This document shows, in pieces, positions 7,231-16,747 of a stretch of 64,000 nucleotides of DNA. The stretch is from Anaeromyxobacter sp. PSR-1 (GTDB lineage: Bacteria > Myxococcota > Myxococcia > Myxococcales > Anaeromyxobacteraceae). The position numbers and the translations under genes were made by a program. Position 1 is the first letter of the stretch, and every line of letters begins with the position of its first letter. The stretch covers positions 1 to 64,000 of the forward strand of contig NZ_BAZG01000007.1 of the NCBI RefSeq assembly GCF_000964525.1, read 5' to 3'. Under the pieces are notes generated by a model. The model saw only the letters and a program-made list of their open reading frames with translations, was not told the DNA's origin and ran no database searches.

Positions 7231-9789
7231 CTACTGCATGAACAGGTCCTGCACCTCGACCTGCTTCTTCTCGGCGTCGGCGAGCACGGGCTCGGTCCCC
7301 TGCTTGAACGGCTCCGGCACGCCGCCGGCGCCGTCCGCCACCGCCTTGCCGCTGGCCGGGTCGATCCGCACCTCGACGATCCCCGAGGGCGCCTCGAACT
7401 CGGGCTGGGCCCGGCCCTTCAGCGCCGCCGACATGAAGTCGAGCCAGATGGGCAGCGCGGCGTGGCCGCCGGTCTCGTACCGGCCGAGCGGGGTGACGTT
7501 CACGTCGTAGCCGAGCCACACGCCGGTGGCGAGGTCGCGGGTGAACCCCATGAACCAGGTGTCGAAGGAGTCGTTGGTGGTGCCGGTCTTGCCCGCCGCC
7601 GGCTTCCCCAGCGCGGCGGCGCGCGCGCCGGTGCCGACCGTCGCGACCTCGCGCATGAGGCGGACCAGGATGTACGCGCTGCGCGGGTCCATCACCTGCT
7701 CGCGCGGGCGCGTCACCTCGGCCACCGCGCCGGCCAGCCGCTCGTCGAGCCCCACCCACGGGTCGCGGTAGTCGGCGTGGTCCTCGAGGACGCGCCCGTC
7801 GCGGTCCAGCACCCGCTTCACGAAGGTGCTGGGGCGCTTCTCGCCGTAGCGCGCGAACAGCGCGTACACGTTGGTGAGCTCCCAGGGCGTCACGCAGGAC
7901 GAGCCGAGCGCGCTGCCCAGCTCCTGCTTCACCGGCGTGGTGATCCCGAGCGTCTTCGCCCAGTCGCCCAGCCCCGCCGGCCCGAGCTTCGCGTTGAGCG
8001 CCTCGGCGGTCTTCACCGCCGGGATGTTCATCGAGTTGACGAGCGCGGTGCGCAGGGTGACGTCGCCCTTGAAGTCCTCGCCGTAGTTCTGCGGCTTCCA
8101 GCTCGACTCGTCGTCGCGGAAGACGATGGGCGCGTCGGTGAGGATGGTCGCGGGCGTGTAGTCGAGCTTCTCCACCGCGGCGGAGTAGACGACGGGCTTG
8201 AACGCCGAGCCCGGCTGGCGGCAGGCCTGGAAGGCGCGGTTGAACTCGGAGGCCTCGAAGTCGTAGCCGCCCACCATGGCGGTGACGTACGCCGTCCCGG
8301 GATCGACCGCGACGAGCGCCCCCTGCAGCGTGGGATCCTGCTGCAGCGAGAACAGCACCGGGGCCTCGGGCACGTCCTTGGGCCGGCCCACCCCGAGCTG
8401 CGCCTCCCTCCGCTGCAGCTCGGCGCGCTCGACCCGCTTCAGCACCACCACGTCGCCGGCGCGCAGCGCGCTCGACGGGCGGGAGAGGAGCGAGTCCGCG
8501 TAGGACACCACCGGGTTGGGCCGGCGGGCCCAGCGCATGCCGGAGATGGGCAGCACCCCGCGCGTCTCGCCCACCTCCACCTCGACGATCCCCGCCTTGT
8601 CGTCCACCCGGTCCACGATGCCGACGCAGTAGTCGCCGGCGTGGAGCGTGCCCTTCGGCCAGGCCTTCGCGAGCCGCGCGGCGAGCGCGGTCCGCTCCGC
8701 GCCGGCCACCTTCGCCACCGGCCCGGTGAAGCCCTGCCGCTGGTCCACCTCGACGAGCCCCTTCAGCACGGCCGCCTGCGCGGCGCGCTGCTTCTCGAGG
8801 TCCATCGCCATCTCGACCCGCAGCCCGTCGTGCAGCAGCCGCTCGTTGCCGTAGCGGTCCACCACCTGCCGGCGCACCGTCTCCACGTAGAACGGCGCGG
8901 TCTCGCGGAACACGTCGTCCACGCCGAAGACCTTCACCTCGGCCTTCTCGGCGCTGCGCCGCTCGGCCTCGGTGATCATCCCCTCCTCGGCCATGCGCCG
9001 CAGCACGTACCGCCGGCGCTCCGAGGCCGCCTCGGGCCGCGAGAACGGCGAGTAGCGCGAGGGCGCCTGCGGCAGCCCGGCGATGAGCGCCGCCTCCTCC
9101 AGCGTCAGGTCCTCCACGTTCTTCCGGTAGTAGTTCTCCGCGGCCGACTGCACCCCGTAGCTGTGGTGCCCGAGGTACACGCCGTTCAGGTACATCCAGA
9201 GGATCTGCTCCTTCGTGAACCGCGCCTCGAGGCGCCGCGCCAGGATCAGCTCGCGGATCTTGCGGCGCAGGCTCCGCTCGGTGCCGCGCTCGAACCCCTC
9301 GGCGCTGATGAGGATGGCCTTGGCGGTCTGTTGCGTGAGCGTGGACGCGCCCTGGATGCGCGAGCGGAGCACGTAGGTCTTCACCGCGGCGCGGAGCGTG
9401 CCGAGCAGGTCGATGCCGCCGTGCTCGAAGAAGTTCTTGTCCTCCGAGGCGATGAACGCCTGGATGACCCGCTTCGGGATGCGCTCGTACGGGACGACCT
9501 TGCGGCGCTCCACGAAGAACTCGCCCGCGATCTGGCCGTCGGCCGAGATCATCTCGGTGATGATGGGCGGGCGGTACTGCTCCAGCGTGGGGATGTCGGG
9601 CAGCCCGCGCGAGAACACGATCCAGCCCACCACCGCGGCCACCAGCGCGGCGTTCACCGCCGCGAGCGCGGCGAACAGCCCCCAGCGGAGGAGCCGCCGG
9701 CGCAGCGGGCGCTCGGGCGGCAGGCCGTCGAGGACCACGCGCGAGGAGGGCTCCTCGGGCGGCTTGTGGGGTTCGCCGGGCTCGCTCAT
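7231..9789 (-). CDS. mrcA: Penicillin-binding protein 1A (bifunctional glycosyltransferase/transpeptidase)
   Basis: 852 residues, a class A PBP that polymerises and cross-links peptidoglycan in the periplasm. A cytoplasmic tail is followed by one membrane anchor (about residues 34-59). The GT51 domain has catalytic Glu116 in ASEDKNFFEHGG and the GASTLTQQTAK motif at 147-157. A linker/OB-like region covers about 330-470. The transpeptidase has the acyl-enzyme Ser528 in SAFK, SMN at 586-588 and KTGTT at 734-738. The start is ATG at 9789. It is the largest gene in this part of the window and stands between the chemoreceptor and the pseudouridine synthase, all on the minus strand. Confidence 0.96.
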   Translation of the reverse strand: MSEPGEPHKPPEEPSSRVVLDGLPPERPLRRRLLRWGLFAALAAVNAALVAAVVGWIVFSRGLPDIPTLEQYRPPIITEMISADGQIAGEFFVERRKVVPYERIPKRVIQAFIASEDKNFFEHGGIDLLGTLRAAVKTYVLRSRIQGASTLTQQTAKAILISAEGFERGTERSLRRKIRELILARRLEARFTKEQILWMYLNGVYLGHHSYGVQSAAENYYRKNVEDLTLEEAALIAGLPQAPSRYSPFSRPEAASERRRYVLRRMAEEGMITEAERRSAEKAEVKVFGVDDVFRETAPFYVETVRRQVVDRYGNERLLHDGLRVEMAMDLEKQRAAQAAVLKGLVEVDQRQGFTGPVAKVAGAERTALAARLAKAWPKGTLHAGDYCVGIVDRVDDKAGIVEVEVGETRGVLPISGMRWARRPNPVVSYADSLLSRPSSALRAGDVVVLKRVERAELQRREAQLGVGRPKDVPEAPVLFSLQQDPTLQGALVAVDPGTAYVTAMVGGYDFEASEFNRAFQACRQPGSAFKPVVYSAAVEKLDYTPATILTDAPIVFRDDESSWKPQNYGEDFKGDVTLRTALVNSMNIPAVKTAEALNAKLGPAGLGDWAKTLGITTPVKQELGSALGSSCVTPWELTNVYALFARYGEKRPSTFVKRVLDRDGRVLEDHADYRDPWVGLDERLAGAVAEVTRPREQVMDPRSAYILVRLMREVATVGTGARAAALGKPAAGKTGTTNDSFDTWFMGFTRDLATGVWLGYDVNVTPLGRYETGGHAALPIWLDFMSAALKGRAQPEFEAPSGIVEVRIDPASGKAVADGAGGVPEPFKQGTEPVLADAEKKQVEVQDLFMQ

Positions 9790-9825
9790 GGGGTGGCCGA
9801 ATCTATGCGTGCCCCGCCCCGGAGT

Positions 9826-10845
9826 TCAACGCTCGCGGTGCGGTCCGTCGCGGCGCGCGGCGGGCGCGTGTGCGCCGGTGGGCGACGCGGGGAGCTTCAG
9901 GTTCGCGCGGGAGAGCACCTCGGCGAGCTCCGCCGGGAACGGCGCCTCGAGCCGGAGCGGCGCGCCGGTGAGCGGATGTGGGACCTCCAGCCTCCACGCG
10001 TGCAGGCCCATGCGGCGCAGCCCCCAGCGCGTGCGCGCGGTCCGGTTGAAGGCGAAGTCGCCGTAGCGCCGGTCGCCCGCCACCGGGTGGCCCACCGCCT
10101 CGAGGTGGCGGCGGATCTGGTGCGTGCGGCCGGTCTCGATGGTGACGGCGAGCAGCGAGAGCTCCTTCGCGGCCGAGACGACCTTCCAGCGCGTCAGCGC
10201 CTCCTGGAAGTTCACCCCCCGCATCGCCTTGGACCTCGAGGTCTGCTCGTGCTCGGAGAGCGGCAGGTCGATGGTGCCGGCCTCGCGCGGCATCTTCCCC
10301 TTCACGAGCGCGAGGTAGGTCTTGTGGACGCCTTCGCCGCTGGTGAACGTCTCGGTGAGCCGCACCATCGCCTTGCGGTGCTTCGCCACCAGCACCACGC
10401 CCGAGGTGTCGCGGTCGAGCCGGTGCGCCGGCGAGGGCTTGAACTCGGTGGGCGGGAGGTCGTCGGGCGTTCTCAGGTATCCGCGCGCCATCTCCACCAG
10501 CGTGGCGCCCTCGATCCCGGTGCCGGGGTGCGCGGCCAGGCCGGCCGGCTTGTCCACCGCGAGCAGGTCCGCGTCCTCGTGCAGCACGCCGAACGTCACC
10601 CGCGGCGCGCCGCCCGGGGCCGTCGGCTCGGGCTTCGCGAGCAGCCGCTCCTCGTCCCCGCGGATCACCACCACGTCGCCCTCGGCGACGAGCTGGTCGG
10701 CCTTCCCGCGCGCGCCGTTCACCCGCACCTTGCGCGTGCGGAACATCTTGTAGACGTGGCTGAGCGGCACGTCGCGAAGCGCCTTGCGCACGAGCTTGTC
10801 GAGGCGCTGGCCGGCCGCGTCGGCCGAGACGGTGAGCTGGATCAC
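9826..10845 (-). CDS. RluA-family pseudouridine synthase (RluC/RluD-like)
   Basis: 339 residues. The N-terminal S4 RNA-binding domain (about 1-65: GQRLDKLVRKAL, VYKMFRTRKVRVNG) precedes the catalytic domain. Motif II, HRLDRDTSGVVLVAK, contains the catalytic Asp (LDRD), and the late conserved ETGRTHQIRRHL and HPVAGDRRYG are present. Such enzymes convert uridine to pseudouridine in 23S rRNA. The exact site (RluC versus RluD) cannot be decided from sequence. The C-terminal 30 residues are poorly conserved and basic. The start is GTG at 10845. Confidence 0.93.
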   Translation of the reverse strand: MIQLTVSADAAGQRLDKLVRKALRDVPLSHVYKMFRTRKVRVNGARGKADQLVAEGDVVVIRGDEERLLAKPEPTAPGGAPRVTFGVLHEDADLLAVDKPAGLAAHPGTGIEGATLVEMARGYLRTPDDLPPTEFKPSPAHRLDRDTSGVVLVAKHRKAMVRLTETFTSGEGVHKTYLALVKGKMPREAGTIDLPLSEHEQTSRSKAMRGVNFQEALTRWKVVSAAKELSLLAVTIETGRTHQIRRHLEAVGHPVAGDRRYGDFAFNRTARTRWGLRRMGLHAWRLEVPHPLTGAPLRLEAPFPAELAEVLSRANLKLPASPTGAHAPAARRDGPHRER

Positions 10846-10879
10846 GGGGGAGATCTACCTCACCCGGGCCCGCGGCACC

Positions 10880-11872
10880 TCAAATCAGCTCGAGCTGCAT
10901 GTGCTCGCGCAGGGGCTCGGCGCGGATCCCCTCCTTGCGGAGCGCGGCGGCGAGCGCGTCCTCGTGGCCGTGGACCGTGAACACGCGGCCGGCGCCGGTG
11001 GCCCGGGCGTAGCGCACCAGCGAGGGGAAGTCGGCGTGGTCGGAGAGCGGGAACGCCGCGTCCACCCCGCGGAAGAAGCGGCCGCCGTCGATGGCCCAGC
11101 CGGTGAGGATGGCGGTGCGGCGCCTGCGGATCCCGCGCATGGCCGGGCTGCGGGCGAGGTGCGGCGGGCACACCACCACCTCGTCGATCGCGGCGCCCTC
11201 CGGCCCGAGCGGCCGCACGTTGGGCAGCGCCACCCCGTGCGCCTCGTAGACCTTGTTCACCGCCTGGACCACCGGGTGGGCGCGGCAGGCGTAGCCGAGG
11301 TCGGAGAGGTACTTCAGGATCTCCTGCGCCTTGCCGAGCGCGTAGCCGAGCAGCACCGGCGTGACCCCGTCGGCGAGCGCGTCGTCCACGAAGCGGCGCA
11401 CCGCCGCGAGCGTCTCGTCCTTGGGCGGGAACACGTAGCGCGGGTGGCCGAAGGTGGACTCGATCACGAGCACGTCGCAGCCCATCACCTCGGCGCGCTC
11501 CGCGGCGTGGGTCGGCTCGGTGCAGAGGTCGCCCGAGTAGCCCAGCGAGACGCCGTTGCGCGTCACCCGCACCTGCGCCGAGCCGAGGACGTGGCCGGCC
11601 GGGAACAGCTCCAGGGTCAGCTCGCCCAGGCCGAACGGCGCGCGGTAGGACGCGGGCAGGTGCTCGGTCCGGCGGCGCTTCCCCTCGCCCAGGCGGTGGC
11701 GCATGAGCGCCAGCGTCGGGGCGGTGGCGATGGTCCGGTCGTGGCGCCCGATGTGATCGCCGTGCGCGTGCGACACGAACGCGCACTCGACCCGCCGGGT
11801 GGCGTCGAGGTGGAGGGACGAGCCGGTGATCCTCAGCTCGCCCCGGTGGAGCTCGATCGGCGGGCGCCTCAT
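10880..11872 (-). CDS. Beta-CASP metallo-beta-lactamase-fold exonuclease-like protein
   Basis: 330 residues. The zinc-binding SHAHGDH motif is at about 34-40, with further metal ligands in PAGHVLGSAQ, GYSGDL and the C-terminal LSDHADF and VHGH. The middle third looks like a beta-CASP insertion, as in CPSF-73-like nucleases and in the exonucleases found beside ATP-dependent DNA ligases. The expected activity is metal-dependent RNA or DNA exonuclease in the cytoplasm. No ligase gene is adjacent here, so the DNA-repair assignment is not supported by context. A strong hairpin abuts the ATG, and no Shine-Dalgarno is visible. Confidence 0.88.
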   Translation of the reverse strand: MRRPPIELHRGELRITGSSLHLDATRRVECAFVSHAHGDHIGRHDRTIATAPTLALMRHRLGEGKRRRTEHLPASYRAPFGLGELTLELFPAGHVLGSAQVRVTRNGVSLGYSGDLCTEPTHAAERAEVMGCDVLVIESTFGHPRYVFPPKDETLAAVRRFVDDALADGVTPVLLGYALGKAQEILKYLSDLGYACRAHPVVQAVNKVYEAHGVALPNVRPLGPEGAAIDEVVVCPPHLARSPAMRGIRRRRTAILTGWAIDGGRFFRGVDAAFPLSDHADFPSLVRYARATGAGRVFTVHGHEDALAAALRKEGIRAEPLREHMQLELI

Positions 11873-11901
11873 CGGGCGCCCGTTCTACAACGGGCGCCCG
11901 A
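11872..11901 (-). terminator. 13-bp-stem hairpin immediately upstream of the beta-CASP gene
   Basis: The arms 11872-11884 and 11889-11901 are perfect complements with a 4-base loop. The hairpin lies between the stop of the 47-residue gene (11935) and the ATG of the beta-CASP gene, and the first base of that ATG is part of the stem. It lacks a T tract on the minus strand. It may be a factor-dependent or partial terminator, or it may occlude the ribosome site of the downstream gene. Confidence 0.55.
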
Positions 11902-11934
11902 CACGGCGCGAGGCAGGGCCCGCGGGCCCCGCCG

Positions 11935-12078
11935 CTACTTCTTCGGCGGCTCCTTCGCCGGCGCCTTCTTCTCCTCCGGCTTCGACTCCTGCGCCGCCTT
12001 CGTCCGGTCTTCCTCCTCGATCTGGTGGATCCGTTTCTCGAGCGAATGGAACCCGCCCTTCTTCTTCTCCTCCGCCAT
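11935..12078 (-). CDS. Small charged, lysine-rich protein, 47 aa
   Basis: A short gene with a strong AAGGAGG about 7 bases before its ATG. The product starts MAEEKKKGGFHSLEKR, continues with a helical IHQIEEEDRTKAA segment, and ends in a Lys/Pro/Glu repeat tail (KPEEKKAPAKEPPKK). It has no membrane or signal segment. The composition suggests an intrinsically disordered nucleic-acid- or ribosome-associated miniprotein, but I recognise no family. It is followed by the hairpin at 11872-11901. Confidence 0.7.
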   Translation of the reverse strand: MAEEKKKGGFHSLEKRIHQIEEEDRTKAAQESKPEEKKAPAKEPPKK

Positions 12079-12092
12079 GGAACACCTCCTTC

Positions 12093-12111
12093 GAGGACCC
12101 TAGGGATCCTC
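12093..12111. promoter_or_regulatory. Near-palindrome in the uraA/47-aa gene intergenic region
   Basis: GAGGACCCTAGGGATCCTC is an imperfect palindrome centred on CCTAGG. It lies 15-33 bases upstream of the 47-residue gene in the 252-bp divergent intergenic region. It could be an operator. The rest of 12112-12330 holds only the uraA ribosome site, and I see no PyrR-type attenuator there. Confidence 0.3.
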
Positions 12112-12330
12112 TCGCGGCCGGGGGAACCGGTCCGCGCCACGGTGGGTTCCGCCGGAGGTCCCACCCGCGCCGGGGCCCCGCCCGCGGCCGAGCGCCGCGC
12201 CGTGCCCCTCTGGCGGGTGTCAGGGCGGGAGGGCATGATGCGCCGCCCCAGCCCTCCGGCACCCCGGCCGCCCCGCCGGCCAGCGCCCGGGCGAGCGGGC
12301 GCGTCGCGTGGCGCATCTCGAGGAGGGACC

Positions 12331-13629
12331 ATGAAGAGGACCGTGGACGTCGGGGAGCGGCTGCCGCTGCTCCAGAGCATTCCCCTGTCGCTGCAGCACC
12401 TGTTCGCCATGTTCGGCGCCACCGTGCTGGTGCCGTTCCTGGTCGGGCTCGACACCTCGGTGACCTTGTTCACCAGCGGTGTCGGCACGCTCGTCTACAT
12501 CTTCATCACCAAGGGGAAGATCCCGGCCTACCTCGGCTCCTCCTTCGCGTTCATCGCCGCCCTCTCCGCCATCCTCGGGGTGGCGCCGGGCCAGGCCGCG
12601 CCGGCCGACCGGGTGGCGGTGGCCATGGGCGGCTGCGTGGCGGTGGGCGTCTGCTACCTGGTGGTGGCGGCGCTCATCGGCAAGTTCGGCACCGGCTGGA
12701 TCGACCGCCTGCTCCCGCCGGTGGTGATCGGCTCGGTGGTGATGGTCATCGGCCTCGGCCTCGCCCGCGTGGCGGTGGTCAACATGGCCATGAACGGCGG
12801 CGGCCCCACCTACCGGCCGGAGTTCTTCGCGGTGGCGCTCGCCTCGCTCGCCATCGCCATCCTGGCGGCGGTGTTCCTGAAGGGCTTCCTGGGCGTCATC
12901 CCGGTGCTCATCGGCATCGTGGGCGGCTACGTCGTCGCGCTGCTCGCCGGCCAGGTGGACCTCTCCGGCGTCGCCGCGGCGAGGCCGCTGGCGGTGCCGC
13001 CCTTCGTGCTCCCGAAGTTCACCTGGGCGGCCATCATCACGCTCGCGCCCATCTCGCTCGTCGTCATCACCGAGCACATCGGCCACCTCATCGTCACGAA
13101 CAACGTGGTGGGCCGGGACTTCGTGAAGGACCCGGGCCTGCACCGCTCGCTCGCCGGCGACGGCGTCGCCACCATGATCTCCGGCGCGCTGGGCGGCCCG
13201 CCCAACACCACCTACGGCGAGAACATCGGCGTGATGGCCATCACCCGCGTCTTCTCGGTGTGGGTGATCGGCGGCGCGGCGGTGCTCGCCGTGCTCATGT
13301 CCTTCCTCCCGCCGGTGGGCGCGCTCATCCGCTCCATCCCGACCCAGGTGATGGGCGGCATCTGCATCCTGCTCTTCGGGATCATCGCCTCCGCCGGCAT
13401 CCGCATGCTGGTCGAGGCGGGCATCGACTTCTCGCAGAAGCGGAACCTGATCATCGCCTCGGTGGTGCTGGTCATCGGCGTGGGCGGCGCCGAGATGCAC
13501 TTCGGCTCGGTGAAGATCGACGCCATGCCGCTCGCCACCTACGTCGGCATCCTGCTCAACCTGGTGCTGCCGCGCGGGATGGAGGGCACCGCCGCGAACG
13601 GGACCGTCTCCGAGGCGCCGGACGTGTAG
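12331..13629 (+). CDS. uraA: Uracil permease (NCS2 family)
   Basis: 432 residues with about 14 hydrophobic segments, the usual NCS2 size. It is a proton-coupled uracil or xanthine-type nucleobase importer of the inner membrane. Family features are the N-terminal SLQHLFAMFGATVLVPFLVG, the EHIGHLIVTNN helix and the GGPPNTTYGENIGVMAITRV motif with the substrate-site Glu, typical of uracil transporters rather than xanthine ones. A strong AGGAGG lies 7 bases before the ATG. The open frame extends about 100 codons upstream, but that part is not family-like. No pyr genes are adjacent. Confidence 0.93.
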   Translation: MKRTVDVGERLPLLQSIPLSLQHLFAMFGATVLVPFLVGLDTSVTLFTSGVGTLVYIFITKGKIPAYLGSSFAFIAALSAILGVAPGQAAPADRVAVAMGGCVAVGVCYLVVAALIGKFGTGWIDRLLPPVVIGSVVMVIGLGLARVAVVNMAMNGGGPTYRPEFFAVALASLAIAILAAVFLKGFLGVIPVLIGIVGGYVVALLAGQVDLSGVAAARPLAVPPFVLPKFTWAAIITLAPISLVVITEHIGHLIVTNNVVGRDFVKDPGLHRSLAGDGVATMISGALGGPPNTTYGENIGVMAITRVFSVWVIGGAAVLAVLMSFLPPVGALIRSIPTQVMGGICILLFGIIASAGIRMLVEAGIDFSQKRNLIIASVVLVIGVGGAEMHFGSVKIDAMPLATYVGILLNLVLPRGMEGTAANGTVSEAPDV

Positions 13630-13647
13630 CCCGCGGGACGCCGCTCG

Positions 13648-13724
13648 CCCCTCGACGGGCTCAGGGTGACCCTTCGACGGGCTCAGGGTGAGCGGGGGTC
13701 CCCGCTCGCGGTGAGCCCGTCGAA
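13648..13724. repeat. REP-like intergenic repeat cluster
   Basis: Two direct copies of CTCGACGGGCTCAGGGTGA (the first at 13648-13669, the second from 13670) are followed by an inverted copy ending GTGAGCCCGTCGAA at 13724. The same core recurs at 32959. This is a widespread family of intergenic palindromic repeats in G+C-rich proteobacteria-like genomes. It sits between the convergent uraA and mltA genes, where it may also act as a bidirectional terminator. Confidence 0.85.
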
Positions 13725-13741
13725 CCGCGGGCGGGGCCCGG

Positions 13742-14941
13742 CTACCTGAGCAGCAGGTACCAGAGCCGCCCCGGCTGCTTCATGCGGCCGGCGGCGTTCG
13801 CGGCGTAGGGGCCGCTGCCCAGGTACAGGTCCACGCGGCCGGAGGTGCGGATGGCCCCGCCCGCGTCCTGGTCGAGCACGAAGCGCGAGAACGGGCGCAT
13901 GGTGGCCGAGGTCGCGTCCACCGGCCGCTCGGTCTCCAGGAACGCGAGGCCGCCCTTCGGGAACACCTTCGCGTCGGCGGCGATGGTGCGGTCCGGGGTG
14001 ACCGGGACGCCCAGCGCGCCGATGGCGTCGTCGGCGAAGCGGAAGAACACGTAGGACGGGTTGGTGGCGAGCACCGCCGCCTGCTCCTCCGGGTGCGCGA
14101 GCAGCCAGGCGCGGATCGACTGCATCGACACCTCCTCGCGCCGGAGCGCGCCGCGCCGGACCAGCTCCGCGCCCACCGCGGCGTAGCGCTGGCCGTTCTT
14201 GCCCGCGTAGGTGACCACGCGCGCGGTGCCGTCGGGGAGGCGCACCACCCCGCTCCCCTGGATCTCCAGGAAGAACGCGTCGAGCGCCGAGTCCACGAAG
14301 CAGAGCTCCGCGCCCTTCCCCTCGAGCGCGCCGCGCGCGATGTCGGCGCGGGTCGGGTAGGGGACGAGCCGGCCCTGCTCCACCCGGCCGACGACGTCCT
14401 CCGCGACCTGCGGGAAGTCGCGCGCGCGCACCACCACGAGGTCGTCGGGCGCGCGGTGGAGCGGCACCTGGTACGGGCCGCCGCGGGCGAGCGCGCCGCG
14501 CAGCTCGGGCAGGTAGTAGCCGGTGAAGAGCACCGTCCCGCGCCCGTCGCCGGCCGAGCGGAAGGCGCGGAACTCGCGGCGGAGCGCCTCGCGCAGCGCG
14601 TCCGGCGAGGGCCGCGCCGCCACGAGGGCGCGGAAGCGCGCCAGCGTCGCGCGCACGCGCTCGAGCGGCACGCGCTCCTTGCCGTAGGCGAACGTCCGGC
14701 CCGGATCCGAGGCGGCGAGCCGCGCCAGCCAGGTCTCGGTGCGGCCGATCGCGTCCTCGAGGCCGGCGTAGTCGAGGTCGTCCGCGAACGCCGGGAGCTC
14801 GGACGGCGGCACCTCGCGCAGCGCCTCGTCGGCGGTGCGGGCCGGCGCGGGCGGGGGCGCGTGGCGGCAGGCGGCGAGCGCCGCGGTGAGCACCAGGACG
14901 AGCGCCGCGGCGAGGGCGTGCTGGAGAGGCGTGCGTCGCAT
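13742..14941 (-). CDS. mltA: Membrane-bound lytic murein transglycosylase A
   Basis: 399 residues. The signal peptide ends in the lipobox LAAC, with lipidated Cys25. MltA domain landmarks are FTGYYLPEL, ELCFVDSALDAFFLEIQGSG, YAGKNGQRY and SMQSIRAWL. The C-terminal 3D domain runs from about residue 300 (FPKGGLAFLE, FVLDQDAGGAIRTSGRVDLYLGSG) and contains the catalytic Asp. It cleaves the MurNAc-GlcNAc bond, forming 1,6-anhydro ends, at the outer membrane. The larger open frame upstream is antisense noise over the DMT and TerC genes. It is last in a six-gene minus-strand run that starts with etfB. Confidence 0.94.
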   Translation of the reverse strand: MRRTPLQHALAAALVLVLTAALAACRHAPPPAPARTADEALREVPPSELPAFADDLDYAGLEDAIGRTETWLARLAASDPGRTFAYGKERVPLERVRATLARFRALVAARPSPDALREALRREFRAFRSAGDGRGTVLFTGYYLPELRGALARGGPYQVPLHRAPDDLVVVRARDFPQVAEDVVGRVEQGRLVPYPTRADIARGALEGKGAELCFVDSALDAFFLEIQGSGVVRLPDGTARVVTYAGKNGQRYAAVGAELVRRGALRREEVSMQSIRAWLLAHPEEQAAVLATNPSYVFFRFADDAIGALGVPVTPDRTIAADAKVFPKGGLAFLETERPVDATSATMRPFSRFVLDQDAGGAIRTSGRVDLYLGSGPYAANAAGRMKQPGRLWYLLLR

Positions 14942-15006
14942 CGGGCCGAAGGTAGCAGAGGTCCCGACGCGCGGCGCGGGCCCGGCGCTCGCCCCGGCGT
15001 CGCCGG

Positions 15007-15915
15007 CTACGCCGCGGGCGCGCGGGCGCGGGCCCTGGCCTCCGCCGCGCGGGCCTCCAGCACCCCGCCCACCTCGCCGGCCAGCACCCCGAGCACCATG
15101 AGCGCGCCGCCGGCCCAGTCGAGCGGCCCGAGCGGCTCGCCGTAGTACAGCCAGCTGAACACCGCGGCGGCGGCGGGCTCGAGCGAGAAGATGAGCGCGG
15201 CCCGGACCGCGGTGGTGTGGCGCTGGCCCCAGTTCATGACGAAGAAGGCGAACGCGGTCATGACGAGGCCGGTGAACGCGACCACCAGCACGAAGTGGCC
15301 GGCCCCGGCCGGATCGAAGCGCGGCCCCTCCAGCGGGACGAGGACGAGCGCGCCGGCCAGCGTGACCAGCACCTGCACCGCCACGAACGGCGCGAGCGGG
15401 TGGCGCGGCGCCCACTCCGAGGTGAACGTCACCTGGAGCCCGTAGGCGACGGCGCAGAACAGCGTGAGCAGGTCGCCGAGGCGGACCTCCTCCGTGACCG
15501 CGCCCGCCGTGAAGGGCCGGGTGAGCAGGACCAGCCCGGCCACCGCGAACGTCACGCCCACCCAGAACGCGGGGCGCACCCGGCGCCCCAGGAACCAGCG
15601 CGCCACCACCGGCACCACCAACACGTTCAGGCCGGTGATGAACCCGGAGCGCGCGGGCGTGGTGTGCCGGAGCGCCACCGTCTGCAGCACGAAGCCGACC
15701 AGCATGGTCAGGCCGAGCAGGAGCCCGTGCCGCCAGAACCCCTCGCCGAGCGGCGCGCGCGGCCGGAGCGCCCAGGCGGCGAGCAGCGCCACCGCGGCCA
15801 GGCCGAAGCGGGCGGTGAGGAACACGCCCGGCGAGGCGGTCTCGAGCGCCTCCTTCACGAGCGCGAAGGTGGTCCCCCACAGCAGGGTGAGGGCGAGCAG
15901 GGCGAGGTCGGCCAC
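15007..15915 (-). CDS. EamA/DMT-superfamily transporter
   Basis: 302 residues with ten hydrophobic helices arranged as two EamA repeats (about 1-135 and 150-290). The LLWGTTFALVKEAL start and the late SLEPAAAAVFSWLYYGEPL segment are typical of drug/metabolite exporters. It starts with GTG at 15915, 19 bp after the TerC stop. The substrate is unknown; most relatives export amino acids or other small metabolites. It is probably in one operon with terC. Confidence 0.9.
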   Translation of the reverse strand: MADLALLALTLLWGTTFALVKEALETASPGVFLTARFGLAAVALLAAWALRPRAPLGEGFWRHGLLLGLTMLVGFVLQTVALRHTTPARSGFITGLNVLVVPVVARWFLGRRVRPAFWVGVTFAVAGLVLLTRPFTAGAVTEEVRLGDLLTLFCAVAYGLQVTFTSEWAPRHPLAPFVAVQVLVTLAGALVLVPLEGPRFDPAGAGHFVLVVAFTGLVMTAFAFFVMNWGQRHTTAVRAALIFSLEPAAAAVFSWLYYGEPLGPLDWAGGALMVLGVLAGEVGGVLEARAAEARARARAPAA

Positions 15916-15933
15916 GGGCGCGGCGGGGCGGCG

Positions 15934-16695
<762 letters not shown>

Positions 16696-16747
16696 GGCGC
16701 CTTGAATGCCCGATGGCGCCGCGGTTGTCGAGCGGCGGCGCGGCCGG

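Noticed and set aside
7003-10980. Long plus-strand open frame over PBP1A and the pseudouridine synthase
   Set aside because: It is antisense to clear genes, rich in Arg, His and Pro as expected of a shadow frame in G+C-rich DNA, and shows no domain.
12079-12330. PyrR-type attenuator upstream of uraA
   Set aside because: No antiterminator/terminator pair or PyrR binding loop could be drawn; only a near-palindrome and a ribosome site are seen.
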